DNA of 64,000 bases from JAJDFU01 sp964640855 (GTDB lineage Bacteria; Bacteroidota; Bacteroidia; Chitinophagales; Saprospiraceae): NCBI GenBank assembly GCA_964640855.1, contig CAZXIX010000005.1, forward strand, positions 26,755-90,754. The letters run 5' to 3'. Of this stretch, positions 40,683 through 49,502 are shown piece by piece. Positions within the stretch are counted from its first letter, which is position 1. Each line of letters starts with the position of its first letter. The notes beneath the pieces were generated by a model, which did not search any database, was not told the DNA's origin, and saw nothing but the letters and a program-made list of their open reading frames with translations. A program made the position numbers and the translations under genes.

Positions 40683-42038
40683 TCAGTGGGCAAGCTGAAG
40701 AGGTTTGGAAGAAGCCGGGGGATGCTGATCCTCCCACCCGGGCGCCTCTTTCGGGATTTCATTCAGTAGCCTCTTCAGGTAAGGATGGAAATGGACTTCT
40801 ATGGTATGCCGTTTGGCCCGCAGGAAATTCTTTTGGATGTCATCGGATTCCTGCTCGGCGCGCCGGGCATAATCTTCCGGTAGGGACCAGCGGCCGGCGA
40901 TGTAGTTGGCGGCCAGTTTGCTCTGCGCATCGCTCAACGGCCAAATGGCTCCCTGGGGCTGGGCCAGGCCGATGAAGATCAGCCGGGGATGCTCCGGGTG
41001 GAACATGCGCAGGTAAAGCGGTACCCGGTCTGCGTGCTCGTAGCTGATGAAGGCCGGGTCAAAAAAGGGAAAGGAAATCTTGTAGCCCGTCGCTGCCAGG
41101 ATGACGTCGTATTCTTCCGTCAGACCGTCGGAGAACGTCACCAGCTTTCCCTCAATCTTCCGGATGCCCCGCCGGGGATGCACCTTCCCGTGCCGGATCC
41201 TGTACAGTAACTCGGAATTCAGGGTAGGGTGATCCCGGGTTACGGGAAAATCCGGATTTTCCAATCCGTATTTGCGATAGTCCCCTACCTGAATACGCAG
41301 GGTCAGTCTATGCACCCAATCGACGAGGAAGCGAGGCAATCGCGACAGGCTTTGATTGAACGTGTCCGTGGGTTTTCCCAAAAAAAACTTGGGTATGATG
41401 TAATGCGGCCTCCGCATACTGATGCTGACCTGCCGGGCTACCCGGCTAATCTCCACGGCACAATCGCAACCCGAGTTGCCGGATCCGATCACCAGTACCT
41501 TCTTATCCTGGAAGGGCCCGTTGGTTTTGTAGGCGTGGGCATGGAGGTAGGTGCCCGAAAAAGGGCCCGGCAGTTCGGGATGGCGAGGTACCGAATGATG
41601 TCCGTTTGCCACCAGGAGAAAATCAAAAGATTCTTCTGTACCATCCCCCAAACGGATGCTCCAATCCCCGATTGCGGTTTTCCGTACGAATTCTACGCCA
41701 GTCCCGAAGCGGATATAGGGATAGAGTCCGAAGTGCCGGGCATACGAACGAAAATAGGAAAGCACCTGCTCGTGGCTGGGGTAATCCGGATACTCGTCCG
41801 GCATGGGGAAATCCAGGTATTGGCTCAGGGATTTAGAACTGATGAGGTGCGTGGTTTCACAAACGCTCGAGTGGGAGGGTTGCGAACTGAATATCCAGTT
41901 TCCGCCGATGTCGTCATTTTGTTCGAAGCAAACCACTTCTTTCAAACCTGCCTGGAGGCAATTTTTTAGGGCCGTGATGCCGCTGCACCCGGCGCCGATA
42001 ATGGCTACGCGGTAATTTTTCTTTCCTGCTTTTTCCAT
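40683..42038 (-). CDS. Flavin-containing monooxygenase
   Basis: About 451 residues from ATG 42038, chosen because the FAD motif VAIIGAGCSGITA then starts near residue 10. The second dinucleotide motif is VLVIGSGNSGCDCAVEI (NADPH), the FMO fingerprint is FSGTYLHAHAY and the ATGY motif is LAATGYKISF. The enzyme oxidises nitrogen, sulfur or carbonyl carbon (Baeyer-Villiger) of a substrate using NADPH, FAD and O2. It is the first gene of a likely FMO-SDR-SCP2-hydrolase operon, whose composition suggests processing of a lipid or ketone substrate. Confidence 0.9.
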   Translation of the reverse strand: MEKAGKKNYRVAIIGAGCSGITALKNCLQAGLKEVVCFEQNDDIGGNWIFSSQPSHSSVCETTHLISSKSLSQYLDFPMPDEYPDYPSHEQVLSYFRSYARHFGLYPYIRFGTGVEFVRKTAIGDWSIRLGDGTEESFDFLLVANGHHSVPRHPELPGPFSGTYLHAHAYKTNGPFQDKKVLVIGSGNSGCDCAVEISRVARQVSISMRRPHYIIPKFFLGKPTDTFNQSLSRLPRFLVDWVHRLTLRIQVGDYRKYGLENPDFPVTRDHPTLNSELLYRIRHGKVHPRRGIRKIEGKLVTFSDGLTEEYDVILAATGYKISFPFFDPAFISYEHADRVPLYLRMFHPEHPRLIFIGLAQPQGAIWPLSDAQSKLAANYIAGRWSLPEDYARRAEQESDDIQKNFLRAKRHTIEVHFHPYLKRLLNEIPKEAPGWEDQHPPASSKPLQLAH

Positions 42039-42292
42039 GGTTCTTCCGGCTAAAAGGTCTTGGAGGAAGGCTGTTAATAAGGGGAAAATGTTCCTGAAAA
42101 GGAAAAAAGGCCATCTCAATTTATGGAATTTCGGGGACAGCGCCCTCTTAATAGGTAAACATGGGTGCTTGAATTTCGATCCATGACGGGACCTCAGAAG
42201 GCCTGGTGAAAAAAGCGATTTCGTTAGCCGAAAGATATTTAGTCGGAGAGATGGTTGGAAATACCGCATCGCAATGGTGGTGCGGTTATCTT

Positions 42293-42808
42293 TTATCCGG
42301 AGTTCGCCTCCTTGAAAGCCTGGTACAGTTCCTTGTAGTCCAGCTTTCCCTGGGCCCATTTGAGGTAGTCGGCGATCACCAGAGCCTTGGGAAGCCGGGT
42401 ATCGGATTTTTTGGGTTTGCCTACAAGGTGAATCAATGATCTTTGTTTACCCGGACTGAGTTCGTGAAAGTAGCGGGAGAATTCTGGATCCATCTCAAAA
42501 AGGGCTTCCAGTTCCTCCGGCAGAGGCATACCGTAGGGGCTGTCGTCTTTTTGGAGTTGGACCCGAAGCTCCATACCTTGCCGGATCCCCAGCTTTTTTC
42601 GTATTTCCTTGTTTACGGTGATGAACCAGGAGCCCTTGCCGCCGGACATCAGGGCGCAATGAAAAGTATGTTCCTCATTCAAGGTGCAGAGGACCCTGCG
42701 GTCCACGGGGCTGGCGACGAAGGTTTCGGCGATGGCTGGGGGGATGGGGATGAAGTAGCCCCAGATATCCGATTCCATCACCTTCAGCCGGGTGGTGAAG
42801 GTTTCCAT
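42293..42808 (-). CDS. DUF1905 / YdeI-OmpD-associated domain protein
   Basis: A 171-residue cytoplasmic protein. The N-terminal DUF1905 part contains RRVLCTLNEEHTFHCAL and GKGSWFITVNKEIRKKLGI, the typical double-psi beta-barrel-like strand pair. The C-terminal YdeI/OmdA part has SPGKQRSLIHLVGKPKKSDTR. The two-domain arrangement is common in Bacteroidota; the function is not known. It follows the DUF1801 gene by 5 bases, so the pair is co-transcribed. Confidence 0.82.
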   Translation of the reverse strand: METFTTRLKVMESDIWGYFIPIPPAIAETFVASPVDRRVLCTLNEEHTFHCALMSGGKGSWFITVNKEIRKKLGIRQGMELRVQLQKDDSPYGMPLPEELEALFEMDPEFSRYFHELSPGKQRSLIHLVGKPKKSDTRLPKALVIADYLKWAQGKLDYKELYQAFKEANSG

Positions 42809-42813
42809 GCGGC

Positions 42814-43248
42814 TTATTTGGATTTCGAAGGGTACCTTTCTTCCAATGCGGTCAGAGACTCTGTGATCATTTCTTCCAGTACCCTCAGATCAACATCCTC
42901 CAGCTTTTTGATGTTCAGGCAGGCTTTTCCGGACTTGAATTTACCCAACCGACTTTTCAGAGATTCCGTGTGATCCGCCGATTCGGGGGGCAGATATATC
43001 GACAGATAATTTTTGCGAGGGGAAAAGCCCACCCGAAACCAATCGCCTTCGCGTCCGGATTTGTAAACGTAATGGTAGCGTCCGAAACCCACGATGGCCT
43101 TGCCCCACATGACGGGCGGCTGACCGGTGAGTCTTCCCATCAGATCCAGCAGGCGTTTGCAGTCGGCATATTTCTGCCCGTCTTCCACCGAGGCAAGAAA
43201 TTGCTCGACATCCGAAGAGTTGGCCTTGGTTTTCAGTTCATTAGGCAT
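42814..43248 (-). CDS. DUF1801 domain protein
   Basis: About 144 residues from ATG 43248, beginning PNELKTKANSSDVEQFLAS. MWGKAIVGFGRYHYVYKSG and GFSPRKNYLSIYL form the DUF1801 core, related to the YdhG/iron-chaperone fold. The upstream ATG at 43311 adds 21 residues not expected in the family. Function unknown; often found next to YdeI-type proteins, as here (5-base gap). Confidence 0.85.
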   Translation of the reverse strand: MPNELKTKANSSDVEQFLASVEDGQKYADCKRLLDLMGRLTGQPPVMWGKAIVGFGRYHYVYKSGREGDWFRVGFSPRKNYLSIYLPPESADHTESLKSRLGKFKSGKACLNIKKLEDVDLRVLEEMITESLTALEERYPSKSK

Positions 43249-43454
43249 AGCGTATAATCTTTCCCTTTTTTCAATATACAAAACCCCTGTGAGCGGAGCC
43301 ACCCTTTTCATCTCTGGCCGGAATACCGTATTTCAGCAGGTTTTCCGGCCGACCAATAGAAGGATATTCGGGTTGGGGATTAAACCATTTTGCTATGATT
43401 TTCTTATAATTGGGACCTCCAAAATCTTTCGGTAACCAAAATAATCACGAAATC

Positions 43455-44264
43455 ATGAAGCGGATTTTAAATTACAGCCTCTTGGCAGGGATGTTCCTGG
43501 CCGGTTCGGTAGCGCTTTTTGCGCAAGAGGAAGCCACAGCGGCATCCCTGTACAACGATGGTGTAGCCAAGTACAAGGAACAAGACTATCTCGGTGCAAT
43601 GGAACTGTTCGAGCAGGCGCTCGAAATTGCTGACCCCTCCAGTGAGACCGACAATAAGGTCATCGATTTGGCAAAAAAGAACGGTGCCGTAGCGGCTTAC
43701 CGGGCCGCCACGACCAAACGCAAGGAGAAAGAATACGATACCGCCATCGAGATCTACGAGAAGGGCATGGAATGGGCTCCCGATTCTTACAGCAACTTTC
43801 TGGGTCGCGCCATGGCTCTGGATCGCAAAGGGGAAGACACCGAAGCCGTGAAGGCTTATCTCAAAGCGGCCGAGGTAGCAGAATCGACCGGCAAGGCGGA
43901 CAAAGCCGCTCAGTACGTTGCCAAGGCTGAGGTAACGGTTGAAAAGGCGGCCGTATCCAAGAACTGGGACCAGGTATTCGAGATGGCAGAAGCTTTCGGC
44001 GATCGCCAGTCCGCAGACCTGCACAATTGCATGACCCGCGCCTACATTGCCAAGAACGACGAACTTCAAGCTTTGAAGCATGCCCAGAAAGCCGTCGGTA
44101 TGGCGACCAAGGAACAGGATAAATATCAATTTTACCTGGCTAAAGCCTACGAAGCCAACGGGGAGGTTTCCAAAGCAGCAGCAGCTTACAGCAAGGTTCC
44201 CGAAGGTAAATATTACGAGAACGCCCAATACAAAGCCAAAGAGCTTTCCGGAGACTTCAGATAA
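43455..44264 (+). CDS. Exported tetratricopeptide-repeat protein
   Basis: About 269 residues from ATG 43455, which begins a signal peptide (KRILNYSLLAGMFLAGSVALFAQ). Several TPR units follow: ASLYNDGVAKYKEQDYLGAMELFEQALEI, YDTAIEIYEKGMEWAPDS, AVKAYLKAAEVA and the C-terminal YLAKAYEANGEVSKAAAAY. Expected in the periplasm as a protein-interaction scaffold; partners unknown. Shares a bidirectional terminator with the convergent TetR gene. Confidence 0.88.
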   Translation: MKRILNYSLLAGMFLAGSVALFAQEEATAASLYNDGVAKYKEQDYLGAMELFEQALEIADPSSETDNKVIDLAKKNGAVAAYRAATTKRKEKEYDTAIEIYEKGMEWAPDSYSNFLGRAMALDRKGEDTEAVKAYLKAAEVAESTGKADKAAQYVAKAEVTVEKAAVSKNWDQVFEMAEAFGDRQSADLHNCMTRAYIAKNDELQALKHAQKAVGMATKEQDKYQFYLAKAYEANGEVSKAAAAYSKVPEGKYYENAQYKAKELSGDFR

Positions 44265-44288
44265 TCCGGCGACTCTTTTCGGGGAATA

Positions 44289-44317
44289 GGCCGGCTGATC
44301 ATTCAGCCGGCCTTTTT
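44289..44317. terminator. Bidirectional terminator between the TPR and TetR genes
   Basis: GGCCGGCTGA pairs with TCAGCCGGCC over 10 bp around TCAT and is followed by TTTTT on the plus strand and by CCTATTCC on the minus strand. Its 3' half overlaps the last codons and TGA stop of the TetR gene (44303). Confidence 0.9.
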
Positions 44318-44935
44318 GGTATCCGATCTGCCGGAAACCACCGATTGGATCAGGATCCGGCTTGCCCAGCGAATGATTTCCCGACTTTCACCGGAAGAAA
44401 GGCGACAGGCGTCCTTGAGGACCAGCAGGGCCTCCAGAGAGGTAAAGATGCATAGGGCATATTTCAAATGCTGGATCTCAGATTCCGATACCCCATCCCC
44501 AGGCAGGGAAAGTAACTCTTCAAAGAGTTCCAGTCGTCGATTCCCTCTCGTTCCACGCTCCTTGCTCTCCGGAGTCCAATCCCCCAGGGTAATGCTCATA
44601 AATTTCCGCAGAGAGCCTTCGTGTTCTTCCATGATATCCAGCCACCTCTCTTGAAACCGCAACACCTGTTCCGATACGGGCTTCCCCTCCAGCCCTGCCA
44701 GGAGTCTGGGTTTACCCGGCATCTGGGTTTCGATGACGGCCTCAATGGTCAGCGCCTCTACTGAGGAATAATAGCGGTAAGCCGTTGCCCGGGATACCAT
44801 CGCTTCTTCGGCCACACTTTCAATGCTTAGCTTTTTGCCGGCCTCGAGGAGCTTTTGAGCCGCCTGGAGCAAGGCGCGGCGCGTACGCATTTTCTGTCTT
44901 ATCCTTCCGCTGTTGGATTCCGGGCTTTTATTCAT
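44303..44935 (-). CDS. TetR family transcriptional regulator
   Basis: A 210-residue repressor. The N-terminal DNA-binding domain covers about residues 15-65 (RRALLQAAQKLLEAGKKLSIESVAEEAMVSRATAYRYYSS), followed by a helical ligand domain. The divergent cupin gene and the three matching palindromes in the 102-base intergenic region indicate that it represses the cupin gene and possibly itself. The effector is unknown. The stop codon lies in a bidirectional terminator. Confidence 0.92.
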   Translation of the reverse strand: MNKSPESNSGRIRQKMRTRRALLQAAQKLLEAGKKLSIESVAEEAMVSRATAYRYYSSVEALTIEAVIETQMPGKPRLLAGLEGKPVSEQVLRFQERWLDIMEEHEGSLRKFMSITLGDWTPESKERGTRGNRRLELFEELLSLPGDGVSESEIQHLKYALCIFTSLEALLVLKDACRLSSGESREIIRWASRILIQSVVSGRSDTKKAG

Positions 44936-44941
44936 AATTAT

Positions 44942-45007
44942 GAGATTAATGTCTTTTTATGAGACAATTGTCTTGCAAGAAAAGTTCCTTTATGATACAT
45001 TTGTCTC
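44942..45007. promoter_or_regulatory. Three TetR operator-like palindromes overlapping the cupin promoter
   Basis: GAGATTAATGTCTT (44942-44955), GAGACAATTGTCTT (44961-44974) and GATACATTTGTCTC (44994-45007) are versions of GAGACAATTGTCTC. The cupin promoter has TTG at 44973-44975 and TACATTTG (TAnnTTTG) at 44996-45003, with a 20-base spacer, so operators two and three cover both promoter elements. This layout is expected for direct repression by the adjacent TetR protein. Confidence 0.7.
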
Positions 45008-45037
45008 GTAAAGATACAACCATCTAAAAACCCAATT

Positions 45038-45493
45038 ATGAAGACAACCGATTCTATGTACGTACTGGGTCATTTGATCCATCCGATCGAGGCCAACGAG
45101 AGCTTTTCCCTGGCATTTGGCGAAACCCCGCCCCATGCGGACGGTCCTCCTCCTCATTTCCACAACCGTTGCGAGGAACTGTTCACGGTTGTAGAGGGAG
45201 AGATGAGTTTCTTCCTGAACGGTTCCTGGCAGACTTTGGAGCCCGGGATGACCATTAAACTAAAGAAGGGGCAGTTGCATACCTTCCGGAATGCCTCCGA
45301 CAAGCCCCTCAAGTTCATCAATGTGCACTACCCGGGCGGGTTCGAGGCCGTTTTTGCCAAAATGGGGATCCCGGCTTCCGAAGAAAATGCATTCGAGAGA
45401 TCGGTCTCGGAGGAATCGATCTCCAACGTCATGCGTATTGTACAGGATCCTGTCAATGATTTTATCGTTCCGGAACCTGAAAAGGCAGGATAA
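45038..45493 (+). CDS. Cupin domain protein
   Basis: A 151-residue single cupin barrel. The metal-binding motif 1 is GPPPHFHNRCEELFTVVEGEM (HxH plus E) and motif 2 centres on GQLHTFRNAS, so a metal site is likely. It is divergent from and probably controlled by the TetR gene, but no reaction can be deduced; such cupins often bind small aromatic or sugar ligands. The terminator is at 45527. Confidence 0.88.
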   Translation: MKTTDSMYVLGHLIHPIEANESFSLAFGETPPHADGPPPHFHNRCEELFTVVEGEMSFFLNGSWQTLEPGMTIKLKKGQLHTFRNASDKPLKFINVHYPGGFEAVFAKMGIPASEENAFERSVSEESISNVMRIVQDPVNDFIVPEPEKAG

Positions 45494-45526
45494 GATCGAA
45501 TCCTGTTATGTGGTAATTTCATTCGG

Positions 45527-45555
45527 GGGTACCTTTTCAGGGTACCCTTTTTTTT
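45527..45555 (+). terminator. Rho-independent terminator of the cupin gene
   Basis: GGGTACC pairs with GGTACCC over 7 bp and is followed by eight T residues, 34 bases past the cupin stop. Confidence 0.9.
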
Positions 45556-45562
45556 GATCTCC

Positions 45563-46066
45563 TTATTTCTCCCGGCGAATGCGGTGCAGGGTAAAGGATT
45601 CCGGGTCTTCCCGGGAAAGCAGGGCGAAGCGGATGGTGTTCTCATCTTCCGGAAAACCGGCATAAATGTGCTTCTGGTGGATATCATCCTGAATGGTGTA
45701 ACAGGGAGCGCAATTTTTGGGCAATTCTAAACCCAATTCCGAAGCCAGTTCCCGACTTTCGTCCGGAGCCCGGAGATGAAAGTCAATTTCCAGTCTGTTT
45801 TCCATCAATTCCCGAATGGCTTCCTCGTATTTCTGCTGTGGAATCAGCCTGGCTTGGCACAAGCTGTTTTCTTTGTTGCAAGGACCAATACGAACGAGCA
45901 CATTTGTCATAAGCTCGGAATAATCCATTTCCCCACGCTCATACTGGATTATTTCCCAATCGCCGGAGAGGTAAGCGTAGGGATCGGTTTGTCCAAAGGA
46001 TGGATTACAGCCGAGAAGGAAAAACAGGGGGCACAGAAGCAGCAGAAAAAAGATCAAAGCTCGCAT
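45563..46066 (-). CDS. Hypothetical lipoprotein
   Basis: About 167 residues from ATG 46066, which gives a lipoprotein signal peptide (RALIFFLLLLCPLFF) and lipobox LLGC. The mature part contains GDWEIIQYERGEMDYSEL, two cysteine pairs (RIGPCNKENSLC and PKNCAPC) and ends FTLHRIRREK. I recognise no family; the fold may resemble lipocalin-like lipoproteins (DWEIIQ.E) but this is uncertain. Converges on the cupin gene. Confidence 0.7.
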   Translation of the reverse strand: MRALIFFLLLLCPLFFLLGCNPSFGQTDPYAYLSGDWEIIQYERGEMDYSELMTNVLVRIGPCNKENSLCQARLIPQQKYEEAIRELMENRLEIDFHLRAPDESRELASELGLELPKNCAPCYTIQDDIHQKHIYAGFPEDENTIRFALLSREDPESFTLHRIRREK

Positions 46067-46222
46067 ATGACGCCAAATTTGCATTCAGAATTCCAGCCGG
46101 AAAGATACGGGAACTCTCTTTTCTCTTATATTTTTGAAGAGGACAAAAGTGGTGGCTTGGCCATCTGATTTTTTACTTCGCGTCTTCCGGTCGCGTCTTG
46201 GAACCTGAAAAGCTCCGAACCT

Positions 46223-46810
46223 ATGTTTTCCATTTTTTTGTTTGCCTTGCTGAATCTGTTCTTTTTGCCTGAAGAAGAGGTTTATACGGCGACCTTTGAT
46301 GTCATGCACGGAAATACGGTGGTCGGGGAGTTGGTAGTCGAAAAAAGAAAGGTCGGAGACCAGGTCACCTACACGACGCTGAGCAAAAGCTCTTTTAACT
46401 TTTTGGGCAAACACACGATCATGCACTCGGTGGAGGCCACCTACCGGGATGGATTTCTTTATTCCAGCGAAATGAGTTCGGTCAAAGACGGCAAGCCACG
46501 GAACGAGACAAGCATTGTCTGGCGAGGTGGGCATTATGAGATCACGGAAGACGGAAATACCCGCCAACACAGCGGCCGGGTAGACATGACCTCTGTTATG
46601 TTGTACTTTACCCAACCTCCCCTGCAGAAAAAAGTGATGTCGGAGCGGGACGGTTCCTGGCGGGTGGTCGAGGCCGGCCCTTCGCCCGACGTGCTTACCC
46701 TCACCAGCGGAAAAAGGAACGACAGCCAGGATTACACTTACAACGACGGCGAGGTGCAACATGTGGAGGTTCGCAATACTTTGTTCACCATCGAAATCCG
46801 CCGCCAGTAG
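46223..46810 (+). CDS. DUF6134-like exported protein
   Basis: A 195-residue protein with a short hydrophobic N-terminus (MFSIFLFALLNLFFL). It resembles the DUF6134 group of Bacteroidota beta-rich proteins (YTATFDVMHGNTVVGELVVEKRK, VDMTSVMLYFTQPP, VRNTLFTIEIRR). Function unknown; an outer-membrane-associated lipid-binding role has not been shown. It lies 12 bases from the convergent cysH gene end. Confidence 0.7.
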   Translation: MFSIFLFALLNLFFLPEEEVYTATFDVMHGNTVVGELVVEKRKVGDQVTYTTLSKSSFNFLGKHTIMHSVEATYRDGFLYSSEMSSVKDGKPRNETSIVWRGGHYEITEDGNTRQHSGRVDMTSVMLYFTQPPLQKKVMSERDGSWRVVEAGPSPDVLTLTSGKRNDSQDYTYNDGEVQHVEVRNTLFTIEIRRQ

Positions 46811-46822
46811 CTTTCCGCCCGG

Positions 46823-47542
46823 CTATTCTTCTTTTTTTCGGAAATAGGCCGGATGCAGGCCACACTCGGTTTGTCCGTTGGCCATCCAGCGTCCGGATCT
46901 GCCGGCGCCTTTCTCTGTACAATGGGTACAGCCTACCGAACCGAAGCCCAGCGCCTCCAACGGATGTGCCGGCAACCCCTGTCGCCCCACCTGATAGCGC
47001 CATTCGCCTTCGTCCAGATCGATGAGCGGATGGAATTTCAGGATTTCCCCCTGTTGCTCAAAGACCTGCAGGCGAGACCGGTAATCGGTTTGCCAACGCA
47101 TGAGGCCGGAGATCCAGACCTTGTGGCGGGCTTTGATCGGTTCCAGCGGGGCTACCTTATTGATCTGGCAGCACATGCGCGGGTGGTCTTTCCACCATTG
47201 ATTTTCCCGGGTCAGCAAATTGGCTTCGACCTCGGGTAGCACATCGACGACCTGGAGCCCAAATTGTTCGGTCAACTGTTTTTTGTAAGCGATGGTCTCC
47301 GGGAAGTGGTAGGTCGTATCGATGAAGTGCACCTTCTGATCGGGCCGGATCCTGCTGAGCAGGTGCAGCAAAAAGACCGAGCGCGTACCGAAGGAGGAGG
47401 TGACCAGGATTTCTTCGGGCTTGTAAAAGCGGTACAGGAATTTGAGCCGCCGTTCGTAAGCGAGCGGTTCAAACAAGAGGTTGAGGGTGTCTACTTTCCC
47501 AAAGGGTTTGAACCGGGTCATGAAATTTTGAAAAGCAGTCAT
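46823..47542 (-). CDS. cysH: Phosphoadenylyl/adenylyl-sulfate reductase
   Basis: A 239-residue enzyme reducing (P)APS to sulfite in assimilatory sulfate reduction. SSFGTRSVFLLHLL forms the P-loop-like site, and CC (RMCCQINK) plus CxxC (VGCTHCTEKGAGRSGRW) are the four cysteines that bind [4Fe-4S] in the APS-reductase type. The nucleophile cysteine near the C-terminus is in TECGLHPAY. It lies near metZ, so sulfur assimilation may be co-regulated. Confidence 0.92.
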   Translation of the reverse strand: MTAFQNFMTRFKPFGKVDTLNLLFEPLAYERRLKFLYRFYKPEEILVTSSFGTRSVFLLHLLSRIRPDQKVHFIDTTYHFPETIAYKKQLTEQFGLQVVDVLPEVEANLLTRENQWWKDHPRMCCQINKVAPLEPIKARHKVWISGLMRWQTDYRSRLQVFEQQGEILKFHPLIDLDEGEWRYQVGRQGLPAHPLEALGFGSVGCTHCTEKGAGRSGRWMANGQTECGLHPAYFRKKEE

Positions 47543-47960
47543 GTGTACGTGTTTGGCTGTTTGTTTTTCCGGTTTGGGTCGGTCACCGGTTGGCTTCTAC
47601 GGTTACGGTTCGAAAAGGCTGGGGTACCCCTGACTGATGGATGCGAAATGAGTGGGCAGATGGTATTTCAGAAATTCGAAAGCCTTTCCGGATCCATCCG
47701 GAAAGGCTTCTTGAACATGTGTTTTCGGTGAATAAGCTGCTGGATCCGGATCGATTAGACGATTTTCTGTTGACGACAACAAGGCTTTCCGATCGTAGAG
47801 CCGGACATATTTTTAGCGTTTCGCTTGGCAATTATATCCTGAAAAATGCTGACAACCAAACAAGTAAAGATCATATGATCATTTCATTTTATAAAGGAGG
47901 AGCGGGATGGGGATCTTCGGACAGGCAGTTTTGATCCAATTCGCGCGCAGGAATCGTAAA
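47543..47960. other. Intergenic region between cysH and metZ
   Basis: This 418-base gap holds a strong hairpin (47680-47709), the palindrome GGGGTACCCC near 47616 and the 12-bp palindrome GATCATATGATC (47869-47880). No credible gene was seen on either strand. Confidence 0.5.
47680..47709 (-). terminator. Strong hairpin, possible metZ terminator
   Basis: AAGCCTTTCCGGAT pairs with ATCCGGAAAGGCTT over 14 bp. It is 250 bases past the metZ stop and followed by only a weak T run on the minus strand, so either terminator or processing site is possible. Confidence 0.5.
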
Positions 47961-49121
47961 TCATAGATCCAGCGCCCTGCTGAGATCCCCCTTCAAATCC
48001 TCCACCTCTTCCAAACCGACCGAAATGCGGATCAGCTGCTCGGAGACCCCCAACTCCCGGCGCTTGTCCGGCCCTATTTTGGCCAGGAAGGACGAGGCCG
48101 GATGGGTAATGATGGACCGCGAATCGCCCAGATTGGAAGACATAGAGAACAATTGAGTTTGGTCAATGAAACGGTAGATGGCCTCTTTATCCCCATCCAA
48201 TTCAAAAGAAAGCATCCCGCCGCCCAACTTCATTTGTTTCTGCGCCAGGTCTTTTTGCGGATGGGAATCCAGGAAGGGGTAGATCACCCGTTTCACCCGG
48301 GGCTGGGTGTTCAAAAACCGTGCCAGTTCGAGTGCATTCTTGCAGTGGCGGTCCATCCGCAGGCTGAGCGTCTCCAGGCTTTTGCTCAGCACCCAGGCAT
48401 TGAAAGGGGAGAGGCTCGGCCCCGTATGCCGCACGAAGGAACGGATCGGCGAGATCAGTTCCTCTTTGCCGACTACGAGCCCGCCCAGTACGCGACCTTG
48501 CCCATCCATATATTTGGTACTCGAATGGATGCTAAGGTCGGCGCCGAACCGCAGCGGCTTCTGCAGATAGGGGGTGGCGAAGCAATTGTCCACTATGTAG
48601 ATGGCTCCCTGCCTTTGGGCCAACTTGCCGATCGCTTCGAGATCAACGATCTGCAATAAGGGGTTGGAAGGCGTCTCCAGGTAGATAAGCCGGGTATTGG
48701 ATTGAATCTTCTGCTCCCAGTCCTGAAGATCATCGGGTCGGGCATAGCTGTAGGTGATACCCCACTTGCTGAAAATATCCTCCAGGATGCGGTAGGTAGA
48801 ACCAAACAATGCCCGGGAAGCCAGCACATGATCGCCCGCTTTTAGCAGTCCGGCCATAGTCGCAAAGACCGCCGCCATACCGGAAGCCATCGCCAATCCG
48901 TCCTCGGCCCCTTCCATTTGACAGACCTTCTGCACCAGTTCCTCCGTATTTGGATTGCTGTAGCGGGAATAGACGTTCCGGTCGATCCGGTCGTGAAAGG
49001 CATCCTCCATCTGTGCCATGTCCTCGAATACGAAGCTGGAGGTCAGGAATAGGGGTGTGGAATGTTCGCCGTATGAGGTGCGTTCGGTTTGAGTACGGAC
49101 GGCTCGGGTTTGTTCCTGCAT
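47961..49121 (-). CDS. metZ: O-succinylhomoserine / O-acetylhomoserine sulfhydrylase
   Basis: A 386-residue PLP enzyme of the Cys/Met metabolism family that makes homocysteine (or cystathionine) from acylated homoserine and sulfide. YSRYSNPNTEELVQKVCQMEGAEDGLAMASGMAA binds PLP phosphate, VDNCFATPYLQKPLRFGADLSIHSSTKYMDG carries the D and the Schiff-base lysine. The GRVLGGLVVG segment fits the MetZ group better than CGS or CGL, but the assignment among these is not secure. Functions with cysH 0.4 kb away in sulfur assimilation, while metK (16 kb away) uses the resulting methionine. Confidence 0.88.
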   Translation of the reverse strand: MQEQTRAVRTQTERTSYGEHSTPLFLTSSFVFEDMAQMEDAFHDRIDRNVYSRYSNPNTEELVQKVCQMEGAEDGLAMASGMAAVFATMAGLLKAGDHVLASRALFGSTYRILEDIFSKWGITYSYARPDDLQDWEQKIQSNTRLIYLETPSNPLLQIVDLEAIGKLAQRQGAIYIVDNCFATPYLQKPLRFGADLSIHSSTKYMDGQGRVLGGLVVGKEELISPIRSFVRHTGPSLSPFNAWVLSKSLETLSLRMDRHCKNALELARFLNTQPRVKRVIYPFLDSHPQKDLAQKQMKLGGGMLSFELDGDKEAIYRFIDQTQLFSMSSNLGDSRSIITHPASSFLAKIGPDKRRELGVSEQLIRISVGLEEVEDLKGDLSRALDL

Positions 49122-49502
49122 GGATCCTGAGTTTGGAAGAAAGGCAAAAGTAGAGAATGTCAGGGACTGGAGGGGTGTTCGCTATCGCTCAGGTTTTTGC
49201 TTGCTACCTCCGGTAACCAGGCATATGATCGCGGGATCAGTTTGCTGACGCACGCTCTTTTAGGCTGGGAAAACCTTTAGCCTGCAAACTCTAAATGTAA
49301 TGACAAACGGACTTGTGGGTTTTTTTGAAACTTTTTTTCCTATTCTACGGCTCCGGGACGAGAGTCCAGAGAATAATTCCTTTACTGACTCGTCTCTGGT
49401 CACTGGCCTCTGGTCGGCCCCCATCAAGATCGAGGCGAGAGTCAATCATTTTTACTATAAGTTCAATTGTCATTATATCTCCACTCCTCTAAACGCTCAA
49501 CC
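49122..49502. other. Intergenic region between metZ and alaS
   Basis: This 381-base gap contains a TACTTTTG promoter element for metZ on the minus strand (49145-49152) and a short inverted repeat with AGGCT/AGCCT ends near 49262-49283 that may be the alaS terminator. No gene was found. Confidence 0.5.
49145..49152 (-). promoter_or_regulatory. Bacteroidota -7 promoter element for metZ
   Basis: The minus strand reads TACTTTTG, matching TAnnTTTG, 23 bases before the metZ start. No good -33 partner was found. Confidence 0.45.

Noticed and set aside
42264..42287. ACCGCA/TGCGGT inverted repeat as terminator after the DUF1905 gene.
   Set aside because: Only 6 bp and no T run; kept out of the feature list.
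47641..47934. A 97-codon plus-strand frame between cysH and metZ.
   Set aside because: It runs through the strong hairpin at 47680-47709, has no recognisable domain, and is in a low-coding region.
49355..49410. Repeated GTCCAGAGA/TCTCTGGTC strings suggesting a hairpin near the end of alaS.
   Set aside because: The pairing is short and interrupted, and there is no adjacent T run.
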